27,652 nucleotides of DNA from Prevotellaceae bacterium UBA1391. Its GTDB lineage: Bacteria; Bacteroidota; Bacteroidia; Bacteroidales; Bacteroidaceae. Below, in pieces: positions 15,501 to 23,416 of the stretch; the stretch's first letter is position 1, and each line of letters starts with the position of its first letter. The stretch lies in NCBI GenBank assembly GCA_002305265.1, contig DBQP01000003.1:1-27652 (forward strand), given 5' to 3'. The notes under the pieces were generated by a model, which was not told where the DNA came from, did not search any database, and saw only the letters and a program-made list of their open reading frames with translations. Made by a program: the position numbers and the translations under genes.

Positions 15501-17276
15501 ACGGCCGCACGCTTCTGGGTGCGCGGCACGACGGGCATCGACGCCTTCGAATATGAAGGCACCCCCGTGGGCGACGTCAGCGCCGTCTTCGACTACACCC
15601 CCGCCGGTGCCGACCAGCACAAAGTCGACGCCACACTTTCGCACAACCAGAACCACGTGGCCTTCGTCAGCGGCCTCTACAACGCCAGCGGCGCAGGCGC
15701 GCTCGACGCCACCGTACGCCTCGACTCGCTCCCGCTCTCCATGACGGCGCCCTTCATCCCCGACCAAATGGTCGTGCTCGGCGGCACCCTCGGCGGCGAA
15801 ATCACGGCGCGCGGTCCCCTCTCCCGTCTCGACATCAACGGACAGCTCCTCCCGCAGGACATGACCTGCACGAGCGACATCTACGGCATCAAACTGCGCA
15901 TGGAGAACGCCCCCATCCAGCTCGCCAACTCCACCATCCGCTTCAACCAGTACAAGGTCTACGCCACCGACGACACCCCGCTCACCCTCAACGGCAACGT
16001 CGACTTCTCCAATACCGACGCCATCGCGCCCACCCTCTCCCTCTACGGGCGCAACTTCAAGCTCATCGACGCCAAGCGCAACCGCCGCTCCGTCGTCTTC
16101 GGCGACATGTACGGCGACTTCTTCGCACGCGTCAACGGCACCCTCGACGACCTCCGCATGCGCGGCGTCGTGAAAGTGCTCAACACCTCCGACCTCACCT
16201 ACGTGCTCGAGGACACCCCCCTCACCATCGACGACCGCCTCTCCGACATCGTCACCTTCGTCGACTTCTCCGCTCCGCCCGACACCACCGTCGCCCGCGA
16301 GCGCCGCACCTTCAGCGGCATGGACATGCAGCTCACCCTCAGCATCGAGGACGGAGCCATGCTCCGCGCCGAATTCTCGGCCGACAAGCAGAGCTACGTC
16401 AACGTGAAGGGAGAAGGCAACCTCGTGCTCAACAGCACCCCCGAAGGCCCCATGTCGCTCACCGGCCGCTACACCGTCAGCGAGGGACAGATGAAATACA
16501 CCCTCCCCGTCATCCCCCTCAAGACCTTCACCATCACGCCCGGCAGCTACATTGCCTTCACGGGCGACCCCATGAACCCCTCGCTCTCCTTCGCCGCCAC
16601 CGAGCAGACCAACGCCACGGTCAGCACCAACGGCACGAGCCGCTCCGTCACCTTCAACACCGGACTCTCCGTCAACGGCACGCTCGAGGACATGGAGCTG
16701 CTCTTCACCATCGAGGCTCCCGAAGACATCAGCGTGCAGAACGAACTGGCCGCCATGCCCAAGGAAGACAAGAACAAGCTCGCCGTCGGACTCCTCTGCA
16801 CCGGACTCTACATGTCGGCCAGCAACACCTCCGGCATCTCCGCCAACAACGCCCTCAACAACTTCCTCCAGAACGAAATCAACAACATCGCCGGCAAGGC
16901 CCTCGCCACCACCGTCGAGATGAACGTGGGCATGGAGCAGACCACACGCGACGACGGCACCAGCCACACCGACTACTCCTTCAAGTTCTCCAAGCGCTTC
17001 TTCTCCAACCGCCTCAACGTCGTCATCGGCGGAAAAGTGAGCGCCGACGGCAACACCCCCGCCGGACAAAGCGGCGCATACATCGACGACGTCTCCCTCG
17101 AGTGGCGCCTCGACAATGCCGGCTCGCGCTACGTCAAGCTCTACCGCGAGCGCAACTACGACAACCTCGTCGAAGGCGAGCTCAGCGAGAACGGCGGCAG
17201 CCTCCTCATCCGCAAAAAGCTCGACAAACTCTCCGAGCTCCTCATCTGGCGACGGAAGGAGACCGGCACCCCATAG
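12534..17276 (+). CDS. tamB: Translocation and assembly module protein TamB
   Basis: A 1580-residue inner-membrane-anchored periplasm-spanning protein of the AsmA/TamB group, thought to bridge the envelope and support outer-membrane protein assembly or lipid transport. Residues 1-45 are proline/alanine/threonine-rich and cytoplasmic, followed by basic KRRKLSRAWK and one transmembrane helix (about 53-75). The long body is beta-rich with repeated short strands. The last 400 or so residues hold the conserved TamB (DUF490) domain, with GNVDFSNTD, GDMYGDFFARVNGTLDDL and SLTGRYTVSEGQMKYTLP. The C-terminus ends in a strand-rich tail. tamL follows after a spacer of 336 bases, the usual pairing in Bacteroidetes. 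Very strong C-ending codon use leaves a 900-codon frame open on the opposite strand, which I regard as a shadow. Confidence 0.93.
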   Translation: MSQEQHTDTVPENTELQQPDPDAAPASTDTAPAPDTAPAAPAPKRRKLSRAWKAVLWLVLTPLLLFLLAAAALYLPPVQRWAVDKACATLSESTGMTVTVEQVRLTFPLDLYMGHTTAVQQADTLVDAAALDLSIRLLPLFRAQVDVDHITLSNAHLNTRDLVAALRMEGHIGRLNVNAHDIRLRDGVANVDHIALRNANLFLALADSVPEDTSASEPLRWVVRLHDVAADQVRLRLLMAPQRDSMRVDALLGQGRLAGELNLETGAYAFSRIRLHRSRLALDLAPGHATNGFDPTHVRLTDVDAFIPHVRYNGVDGSLSARIDSLSARERSGIRIQQLSTGIEMDTTQLTLNRLLLRTPESHLGVQFRMDLNAFDTPTATQPDLQPGTFEVRARGSVGKDDIVAFASPYVADIRHIWPAAPLHLRVQADGNMEALRVSRLTAAMPGHFEARGKAQLMHLTRPDALPELTSTLQATLHRPDLLMGFVPAESRAAFTLPRELSVAGRASLLSDVASFVGSIGTPAGSALLDAAIGLRDESYRAVVSTQNLSLNQFLPLTDAIALTAKIDADGRGFDFFSTATSARADAAITAGHFGSYNLSNLSANLQLLRGSLSGIVDVDNPQLTTSARLSGKMLRDALDANLTLQLPFADLRAMGLADDVFTVSTQGTFNLTSDLKHHFNLTAGVDGLDLHMGADRITTDRFDLTAITQRDTTYARLRTGDLRFDFYAPESAEALMARAGRIEQMFKSQLKTRDINIALLKQHFPTAHLAIEAGTQNPVADILRIQGIRFGGIHANLTSSPADGLGGYARAAQIRTEGFLVDSVFLTLRQDSTRLTLNSGLRCKDQESFPAFRATLDGYIAPSNADLRLRYYDKRERQGIDLGLHALATDTALHASFYPEQPIIGFRPYKLNDDNYLTLDQRNRLSADIRLTSTNDASAISIQAAPADTLEQNIRAIVRQLDIASLLEVLPGMPKMKGKLNLDANYEQTAARFWVRGTTGIDAFEYEGTPVGDVSAVFDYTPAGADQHKVDATLSHNQNHVAFVSGLYNASGAGALDATVRLDSLPLSMTAPFIPDQMVVLGGTLGGEITARGPLSRLDINGQLLPQDMTCTSDIYGIKLRMENAPIQLANSTIRFNQYKVYATDDTPLTLNGNVDFSNTDAIAPTLSLYGRNFKLIDAKRNRRSVVFGDMYGDFFARVNGTLDDLRMRGVVKVLNTSDLTYVLEDTPLTIDDRLSDIVTFVDFSAPPDTTVARERRTFSGMDMQLTLSIEDGAMLRAEFSADKQSYVNVKGEGNLVLNSTPEGPMSLTGRYTVSEGQMKYTLPVIPLKTFTITPGSYIAFTGDPMNPSLSFAATEQTNATVSTNGTSRSVTFNTGLSVNGTLEDMELLFTIEAPEDISVQNELAAMPKEDKNKLAVGLLCTGLYMSASNTSGISANNALNNFLQNEINNIAGKALATTVEMNVGMEQTTRDDGTSHTDYSFKFSKRFFSNRLNVVIGGKVSADGNTPAGQSGAYIDDVSLEWRLDNAGSRYVKLYRERNYDNLVEGELSENGGSLLIRKKLDKLSELLIWRRKETGTP

Positions 17277-17361
17277 CCGCGTCCGCCCGTCCGCCGGCGC
17301 CACGCCCGATCCAGCGACCGCAAACACCACCCGCGGCCCTCCGCCGCCGAGGCACAGAAAC

Positions 17362-17493
17362 GAACGCAGTCGAAAGCAGAAACGAACGCAGTCGTTTTCC
17401 CAAACGAACGCAGTCGAATCATTGCACGAAAGCCTTCCCAAACCACCACGAAGGCCTTCGCAAGTCCACACGAAGGCCTTCGCATCCATCCGC
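17362..17493. repeat. Array of six 22-bp units between tamB and tamL
   Basis: Slots start at 17362, 17384 and 17406 with GAACGCAGTC, then 17428 GAAAGCCTTC, 17450 GAAGGCCTTC and 17472 GAAGGCCTTC, all at exact 22-bp steps. Five of the six spacers end in aac or cac. Two motif families fill one lattice, in the same order as in the array at 3436-3699. The array lies in a same-strand spacer and so is probably transcribed. I see no gene in 17277-17612. Confidence 0.92.
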
Positions 17494-17612
17494 CACGGTC
17501 CTCCCCGCCCCCGCCCGCAGCGCCTCGGCCTGCGTTCAGGCGCAACAGCGCCCCGCTGCCGGCCTCTCGCCCCGGCGGCCGACAGCCCTTCGAACGAACA
17601 GTAAATCAACCG

Positions 17613-20054
17613 ATGATGAAACGAAATACCATATTATATATAGTGCTTGCGGCGACGTTCCTCGTCGGCTGCTCCACGACGTCCAACCTGCCCGAAGGCG
17701 ACGTGCTCTACACGGGCATCAAGCAGATCAACGTGGACGGCCGCAAGAACACGTATGCCGAGAGCGTGGCCCTCACCGAGATTGAAGGCGCGCTCGCCTA
17801 CGCACCCAACAACTCGTTCATGGGCAGCAGCTCGCTGCGCATGCCCCCGCCCATCGGTCTCTGGATCTACAACTCGATGGTCAACAAAGAGCACAGCGCC
17901 CTCGGCGGCTGGCTGCTCCGCACGTTCGGCTCCACGCCCGTCACCATCGCACAGGTCAACCCCGACACCCGCACCAAAGTAGCCACCAACACGCTCCAGA
18001 ACTACGGCTACTTCAGCGGCTACGTGAACTACGAGCTGCTTCCGCAGCGCAACCCGCGCAAGCAGAAGATACGCTACGACGTGCACCTCGGGCCGGCCTC
18101 CATCCTCGACACCCTCCACTACGCCTTCGGCGAGGGCGTGCAGGACAGCATCGTACAGGCCCACCTCGCGGAAAGCTATCTGCACGAGAACGACCAGTTC
18201 TCCGTGCCCAACCTGCAGGCCGAGAAAGAGCGCATCTCCGCCGACCTGCGCAACAACGGCTTCTACTACTTCCGCCCCGACTATATCCGCTACCTGGCCG
18301 ACACGATCAATGAGCCGGGCAACGTGAAACTGCTCGTGGCGCGCGACCTCGACGCGCCCGACAACGCCGACCGGCAGTACTACATCGGCAACATCCACAC
18401 CTACGTACGCCGCTCGCAGAGCACGAACCGCATGGCCACCACACGGCGCACCACCGTCGCCGACTCGCTCGCCGTGCCCCGCACCCCCACCGACTCGCTC
18501 TCCACCACGCGCACCGACTCGCTCGCGCGCCGCCGCACCGGCCGCACCATCGTCTACGACGACTCCATCGTGCGCCCCGGCTTCCGCTACGTCTACCAAG
18601 GACAACGCGAGCCCATCCGTCCCCGCGTCCTCTTCAAGAACTACACCTTCCGCCGCCAGCAGCTCTTCGACCAGTCGAAAATCAGCCGCACCATGACCAA
18701 CCTGGCGAACATGCAGGTCTTCAGCAACGTCCAGTTCTCCTTCACCCCCCGCGACACCACCGCCACCTGCGACACCATCGACGTGCGCATCGATGCCACC
18801 ATGGACAAGCTCATCGACACCGAATTCGAATTCGGCATCACACAGAAGAGCAACGCGCAGGTGGGCCCCAACGCCAAGGCCACCATCGCCAAGCGCAACG
18901 CCTTCGGACATGGCGAGACCCTGTCGGTGTCGCTGCGCGGCTCCTACGAATGGCAGACGGGCAACCGCCGCATGAGCGCCGACGGACAGCGCCCCGACTC
19001 CTGGGAGGCCGGGCTCGACGCCACGCTGGCATACCCCTGGCTGGCCTTTCCGGGACTGGCCGACCGCAACTTCACCTATCCGGCCTCGACCCACTTCAGC
19101 GTCAGCATCACCAACCTGAAGCGGGCCGGCTACTACCGTCTCGTGTCGGTAGGCGCAGAAGCCACCTACAACTATCAGACGGCGGCACGCTGGAAGCATT
19201 CGTTCACACCGCTCTCGCTCACCTACAACCGGCTGATGCAGACCTCCGCACGCTTCGACTCCATCACGAAGAGCAACCCCGCCCTCTACGTCTCGATGCG
19301 CAACCAGCTCATTCCGGCCATGCAATACGCCATCACCTACGACAACTCGGCCGACCCGCAGCGCCGCTTCACCACGCGCTTCACTGCCACCGTGAAAGAG
19401 GCCGGCAACCTGCTGAACGCCGTCAACATGGCGCTCGGACACGACTACAACCGGAAGGACAAGAAGCTGCTCGGCACGCCCTACAGCCAGTTTCTGAAGA
19501 TCAGCACCGAACTCGTCAACAACTACAAGCTGACCAACAAGACACAGCTGGCCACGCGCCTGCAGGTGGGCGCCATCTGGAACTACGGCAACGCCACCTA
19601 TGCCCCCTACAGCGAGATGTTCTACGTGGGCGGCGTCAACTCCATCCGCGCCTTCGGCGTCCGCACCATCGGCCCCGGCCGCTACTACGACCGCACGGGC
19701 CGCGGCACCTATCTCGACCAGAGCGGCGACTTCAAGCTGGAGGCCAACGTGGAATACCGCTTCAACGTCGTGAGCAACCTCTATGGCGCGCTCTTCCTTG
19801 ACGCCGGCAACGTGTGGATGCTCAAGCACGACGAGACGCACGAAGGCGGCACCCTCTCCGACGGCGACTTCTTCCGCAGCCTCGCGCTCGGCACCGGATT
19901 CGGCCTGCGCTACGACCTGGAGTTCCTCGTCCTGCGCCTCGACCTCGGCATCGGCATTCATGCGCCCTACGAGACCTCGAAGAAGGGCTACTACAACATA
20001 CCGAAGTTCGGCGACGGACTCGGCCTGCACTTCGCCGTCGGCTACCCCTTCTGA
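17613..20054 (+). CDS. tamL: TamL, BamA/TamA-family outer-membrane lipoprotein
   Basis: An 813-residue outer-membrane protein of the Omp85 superfamily. Residues 1-20 form a lipoprotein signal peptide with lipobox LVGC and modified C20, the feature separating Bacteroidetes TamL from TamA. POTRA-like domains occupy about 30-400, and a 16-strand barrel fills about 420-813. Barrel hallmarks are MFYVGGVNSIRAFGVRTIGPG and NVEYRFNV, ending in aromatic F813. Residues about 266-312 are a Thr/Ser/Arg-rich low-complexity insertion with ADSL/TDSL repeats, probably a flexible linker. With TamB it should form an envelope-spanning module. The two adjacent ATGs at 17613 and 17616 are both possible starts. 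Confidence 0.93.
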   Translation: MMKRNTILYIVLAATFLVGCSTTSNLPEGDVLYTGIKQINVDGRKNTYAESVALTEIEGALAYAPNNSFMGSSSLRMPPPIGLWIYNSMVNKEHSALGGWLLRTFGSTPVTIAQVNPDTRTKVATNTLQNYGYFSGYVNYELLPQRNPRKQKIRYDVHLGPASILDTLHYAFGEGVQDSIVQAHLAESYLHENDQFSVPNLQAEKERISADLRNNGFYYFRPDYIRYLADTINEPGNVKLLVARDLDAPDNADRQYYIGNIHTYVRRSQSTNRMATTRRTTVADSLAVPRTPTDSLSTTRTDSLARRRTGRTIVYDDSIVRPGFRYVYQGQREPIRPRVLFKNYTFRRQQLFDQSKISRTMTNLANMQVFSNVQFSFTPRDTTATCDTIDVRIDATMDKLIDTEFEFGITQKSNAQVGPNAKATIAKRNAFGHGETLSVSLRGSYEWQTGNRRMSADGQRPDSWEAGLDATLAYPWLAFPGLADRNFTYPASTHFSVSITNLKRAGYYRLVSVGAEATYNYQTAARWKHSFTPLSLTYNRLMQTSARFDSITKSNPALYVSMRNQLIPAMQYAITYDNSADPQRRFTTRFTATVKEAGNLLNAVNMALGHDYNRKDKKLLGTPYSQFLKISTELVNNYKLTNKTQLATRLQVGAIWNYGNATYAPYSEMFYVGGVNSIRAFGVRTIGPGRYYDRTGRGTYLDQSGDFKLEANVEYRFNVVSNLYGALFLDAGNVWMLKHDETHEGGTLSDGDFFRSLALGTGFGLRYDLEFLVLRLDLGIGIHAPYETSKKGYYNIPKFGDGLGLHFAVGYPF

Positions 20055-20156
20055 CATCCGCCGGCGCGCCCCGCCCCGACCGGACAGCGGCGCACGCACA
20101 GCCGACAGCGCCCACGCCGGCTTCCGCACACTCCTCATCACCCCATCCCTGCTGAC

Positions 20157-21608
20157 ATGGCAAAAGAAAAAACAGCATACGTCTGCTCGTCCTGCGGCTA
20201 CGACTCGCCGAAATGGATTGGAAAATGTCCCGCCTGCGGCGAGTGGAACACCTTTGCCGAAGTGCGCCTCGGTCCGAAGAAGGCCGTCGGCTCGCTCCGT
20301 TCCTCCACGCCGTCCACACCCTTCGCCGACTCCGGCCGAAGCCCCGTGGCGATGAGCCACATCCCGACAGCCGACGACCCACGCATCAACCTGCACGACG
20401 CGGAGCTCAACCGCGTGCTGGGCGGCGGCCTCGTGCCCGGCTCGCTCACGCTGCTCGGCGGCGAGCCCGGCATCGGCAAATCCACGCTCCTGCTCCAGAC
20501 CATTCTCGGGCTGAAGGAGCGGCGCATCCTCTACGTGAGCGGAGAGGAAAGCGCCCGACAGATCAAGCTGCGCGCCGACCGCATCCTCGGACTCGACAAT
20601 CCGCCGGCCACCGAGCCTTCGGCTGACGGCCCTGGCGCAGACTTCGCGCAGGCTGCCGCCGCCCACGTGCTCGTCGTGTGCGAGACAATGATCGAGACCA
20701 TCTTCAAGCACATCGAGACCGTGCAGCCCGAACTGCTCGTGATCGACTCCATCCAGACGATTGCGACGGAAAACGTGGAGTCGTCGCCCGGCAGCGTCAG
20801 CCAAATCCGCGAGTGCGCCGCGCTCCTGCTGAAATACGCCAAGGAGAGCAATGTGCCCGTGCTCATCATCGGCCACATCACCAAGGAAGGCAGCATCGCC
20901 GGCCCGAAGATACTCGAGCACATGGTGGACACGGTGCTGCAGTTCGAGGGCGACCGCCAGTTCATGTACCGCATCGTGCGCGCCATCAAGAACCGATATG
21001 GATCGACGGCCGAGCTCGGCATCTACGAGATGCTGCACAACGGCCTGCGCCCCGTGGCCAACCCGTCGGAGCTGCTGCTCTCGCAAGACGCCGCGGAGAG
21101 CGGGCTGAGCGGTGTGGCCGTGGCCTGCGCCATGGAAGGAGCGCGCCCGCTCCTGATCGAGATGCAGGCGCTCGTGTCGACCGCCGCCTACGGCACACCG
21201 CAGCGCAGTGCAACGGGATTCGACATGCGCCGCCTGAACATGCTGCTCGCCGTGCTTGAGAAACGGGTGGGCTTCAAGCTCGCCCAGAAAGATGTGTACA
21301 TCAATGTGGCGGGCGGACTGCGCATCGCCGACCCCGCCACCGACCTGAGCATCATCGCAGCCGTGCTCTCGTCGAACGTCGACATGGCCATCGACCGCAC
21401 CATCTGCCTCTGCGGCGAAGTGGGACTGAGCGGCGAGATACGGCCTGTGAGCCGGATTCTGCAGCGCATCGGCGAGGCGGAGAAGCTCGGTTTCAAGGAA
21501 ATCTTCATCCCACGCGCCAATCTCACGGGACTCGACACGCGCAAGTTCGGCATCAAGGTCGTGTCCGTAGGTCGTGTGGACGAAGCCCTGCGCACGCTGT
21601 TCGGCTGA
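20157..21608 (+). CDS. radA: DNA repair protein RadA (Sms)
   Basis: A 483-residue RecA-related ATPase that promotes branch migration in recombinational repair. An N-terminal zinc finger uses C10, C13, C24 and C27 (CSSCG, CPACG). Walker A is GEPGIGKST (102-110) and Walker B LLVIDSIQT (193-201). The RadA-specific KNRFG motif appears as KNRYG (278-282), a conservative change. The C-terminal third is the Lon-protease-like domain (YINVAGGLRIADPATDLSI, GEVGLSGEIRPV). A short Pro/Ala-rich stretch at 148-170 is family-variable. It starts 102 bases after tamL on the same strand and is followed by the HARE-HTH-like gene. It is unlikely to be functionally tied to tamBL. Confidence 0.97.
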   Translation: MAKEKTAYVCSSCGYDSPKWIGKCPACGEWNTFAEVRLGPKKAVGSLRSSTPSTPFADSGRSPVAMSHIPTADDPRINLHDAELNRVLGGGLVPGSLTLLGGEPGIGKSTLLLQTILGLKERRILYVSGEESARQIKLRADRILGLDNPPATEPSADGPGADFAQAAAAHVLVVCETMIETIFKHIETVQPELLVIDSIQTIATENVESSPGSVSQIRECAALLLKYAKESNVPVLIIGHITKEGSIAGPKILEHMVDTVLQFEGDRQFMYRIVRAIKNRYGSTAELGIYEMLHNGLRPVANPSELLLSQDAAESGLSGVAVACAMEGARPLLIEMQALVSTAAYGTPQRSATGFDMRRLNMLLAVLEKRVGFKLAQKDVYINVAGGLRIADPATDLSIIAAVLSSNVDMAIDRTICLCGEVGLSGEIRPVSRILQRIGEAEKLGFKEIFIPRANLTGLDTRKFGIKVVSVGRVDEALRTLFG

Positions 21609-21769
21609 TCGCCCCTCGCACAACGACGACTACCGCCTGCCCCTTCGGCACCCACCAGCGGAGCACGGGCGCAAGGCTGCAAGCGTCGGACGCCTGCCCT
21701 CGTTTGGGCGGCATGCCGGATGGGCAGATGCCCTGTGCGGCCCAACAATAACCACAAAAAAGAAAATCC

Positions 21770-21810
21770 CGTCGGAGCTGCCGCAGGACTGTCCTGCCGC
21801 CGCTCCGACG
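21770..21810. other. 41-bp near-perfect palindrome upstream of the small HTH gene
   Basis: Outer arms cgtcggagc (21770-21778) and gctccgacg (21802-21810) are perfect. Inner arms gcaggac (21783-21789) and gtcctgc (21791-21797) are also perfect around a single base, separated from the outer arms by unpaired four-base segments. On the minus strand the hairpin runs into a T-rich tract, but no minus-strand gene ends here. It sits 33 bases before the ATG at 21844. Confidence 0.75.
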
Positions 21811-21843
21811 ATGCTACAAAAACCAACAAACTTCCCAGCTGAA

Positions 21844-22227
21844 ATGAAAAGCAAATATTATGATGACATCGTCGCAGTGCTGCTCGAGCATCCCAAAGGC
21901 ATGCGTGTGGGAGACATTGCGCGTCATATTTTCAATCAGCAATGCAATCTCTTCACCAGCGAACCTGAACGCCTCTACCTGACCATCTATGACTCGGTGC
22001 GCCACTATCTCTGGAAACAGAGCGCCCGGCGCAGCTCCGTGTTCAGACATGCCCGATGGGGCCGCTATGCACTGCGGCGCCACTATGCCAAGCAACTGCA
22101 GCTGGTGTTCAAGGATCCGTCCTCGTCGGTTCCGACAGGAACAGCGGCGGGCTCGAAGTCGAAACGGGACAGCCGCCATGCCGGCACGACGACGAAGGCC
22201 GAAATGCGGGATCTTTTTCCTGAATAA
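21844..22227 (+). CDS. Small HARE-HTH-like winged-helix protein
   Basis: A 127-residue protein. Residues 3-80 resemble the HARE-HTH winged helix (HB1/ASXL/restriction endonuclease helix-turn-helix): YYDDIVAVLLEHPKGMRVGD is followed by helices and a final wing SSVFRHARWGRYALRRHY. In other proteins the domain is linked to DNA or nucleoprotein binding. The C-terminal 45 residues are basic, Ser/Thr/Gly-rich and probably disordered, ending MRDLFPE. The start at 21844 leaves a natural N-terminus; an in-frame ATG at 21811 directly after the palindrome would add 11 residues. The open frame reaches back into radA, but that part is not protein-like. The role is unknown. The fold call is by eye, from spacing and residue pattern. 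Confidence 0.7.
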   Translation: MKSKYYDDIVAVLLEHPKGMRVGDIARHIFNQQCNLFTSEPERLYLTIYDSVRHYLWKQSARRSSVFRHARWGRYALRRHYAKQLQLVFKDPSSSVPTGTAAGSKSKRDSRHAGTTTKAEMRDLFPE

Positions 22228-22823
22228 ATCGCACTCTGGCGCATGCCGACAGGCCCGCAAGTGCTGCTGCCCGCTGCAGTCTGCACACGCCTCAGAGGAT
22301 TTCGCCGCCTGCTCGGCCTGCAGCCGAGACCGTTCACTCAGCTTACCTGCTCCTGATTTTCCAACAACCGTTCCCACCGCTCAGCCTTTTTCTTCAGCAA
22401 CGACCGACTTTCGCTGCACGTAACCGCTTTTCTGCCCTCACTTTTTTCGACCCACACTCCACCATCTTATTCATCAGCCAGCGCCACGAACACTTTTGCA
22501 ACAACAAGCAGTTCGACGTTGGCTGCCCCTGCTGCGATTTCGACACCCAATGGCCGGTCTGGATGGGACATCCGTTGGAGGCTCGGCATGAGAACACATG
22601 AATGACGACATGCCATCGACAGGATGAAAGGACGAAGGATTCACGTCACTGGATGCAGGCGAGTTGAACGCCTGACGAAAGCCCATAAATCGTTTGCGAA
22701 TACTCCTGAAAGAAAAAGCGCTGATTGACCCCACTGGAAGCGGCTTGAGAAGCCCATGAAGCGTTAAATATTTTAAATTTTTTTTGTGTGCACGGTAACA
22801 GTTTTGCGCATTTTCAAAAGACT
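22228..22823. other. Gene-free spacer
   Basis: The only open frames are short, arginine/serine-rich and unlike known proteins (for example minus 22474-22734). From about 22760 the sequence turns AT-rich, leading into the promoter at 22824-22854. I see no tRNA, rRNA or array here. Confidence 0.55.
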
Positions 22824-22854
22824 ATTGCAGATAAAAAAAATATCCGTATCTTTG
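22824..22854 (+). promoter_or_regulatory. Promoter of a small RNA candidate
   Basis: TATCTTTG at 22847-22854 matches TAnnTTTG, and attg at 22824-22827 sits 19 bases upstream as a near-consensus -33 element, preceded by AT-rich sequence. Transcription would start near 22861. Confidence 0.65.
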
Positions 22855-22860
22855 CGTCAT

Positions 22861-22945
22861 CCTAAAAACAATCTTTTTACCTTAAAAGAAGTTAATACCT
22901 ATTGAGAACGAATGAGGGGCTTGTGAAAGTCCCTCATTTGTTTTT
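22861..22945 (+). ncRNA. Candidate small RNA, about 85 nt
   Basis: A promoter and a strong intrinsic terminator bracket about 85 bases without a credible reading frame. The 5' half is AU-rich and mostly single-stranded, with one weak cuuuu/aaaag pairing. The 3' half is the terminator hairpin. Stand-alone placement between the HTH gene and sod, with its own start and stop signals, suggests a trans-acting or housekeeping RNA. I cannot match it to a named family with confidence. Confidence 0.55.
22911..22945 (+). terminator. Intrinsic terminator with GUGA tetraloop
   Basis: Arms aatgaggg (22911-22918) and ccctcatt (22931-22938) extend inward by a wobble and ctt/aag to a 12-bp stem with a GNRA-type gtga loop. 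TGTTTTT follows directly. Confidence 0.85.
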
Positions 22946-23372
22946 ATGAAATGGGAGATGCGAAGGATGTCATGAAAAGACGCTGTCGATATACTGCGCT
23001 TGTTCTGTCCCTTCGCTATCTTTGTTTGCGTCAGAATGAATGGGCATGACTAGAGCGAGAAAGAACTGCGGCGGCGAAGCCAACGGACAAGCCGGCTCCA
23101 AGAAAAAATGTGCCCGGAAGCCTGGAAATAAAGCAAGGGATAACGAACGAAGGGCATGCACCCTCTTTGCCCTAAGCGCAAGCAAATGGCAAGCCTGGAG
23201 CCGTCCTGATGGCGGAAGGGAAGCACGCCCGTCGACGCTTGGAAAGGGACGCCGAATCCAGCCGTAGCGACATGACCCACAGAGAATGGGAAATTTGCAG
23301 AACTCAAATGGGAATTTTATAACATTTCGATGAAAAAAAGAGAGAATTGATGGCTCTTTCCAAACAAATTCT
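22946..23372. other. Gene-free spacer
   Basis: One frame (plus 23040-23267) is lysine/arginine/glycine-rich and shows no family features. A second TATCTTTG at 23017-23024 could be a -7 element, but lacks a well-placed -33. Nothing else is supported. Confidence 0.5.
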
Positions 23373-23380
23373 TATATTTG
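23373..23380 (+). promoter_or_regulatory. -7 element of the superoxide dismutase gene
   Basis: TATATTTG matches TAnnTTTG 36 bases before the ATG. The -33 region (ctctttcc) is only partly like TTTG. Confidence 0.6.
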
Positions 23381-23416
23381 TCGCACCATCAATTTATTCA
23401 TTTAAAACGAGATATT

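Noticed and set aside
17634..21623. 1329-codon minus-strand frame spanning tamL, the spacer and radA
   Set aside because: Same codon-bias shadow. It crosses two well-supported plus-strand genes and has no family features.
22474..22734. 86-codon minus-strand frame
   Set aside because: Ser/Arg/Pro-rich with no recognisable motif and no start context. It is more likely chance in a GC-rich spacer.
23040..23267. 75-codon plus-strand frame before sodB
   Set aside because: Its composition is basic and low-complexity, it has no family resemblance, and the promoter-like element before it lacks a -33.
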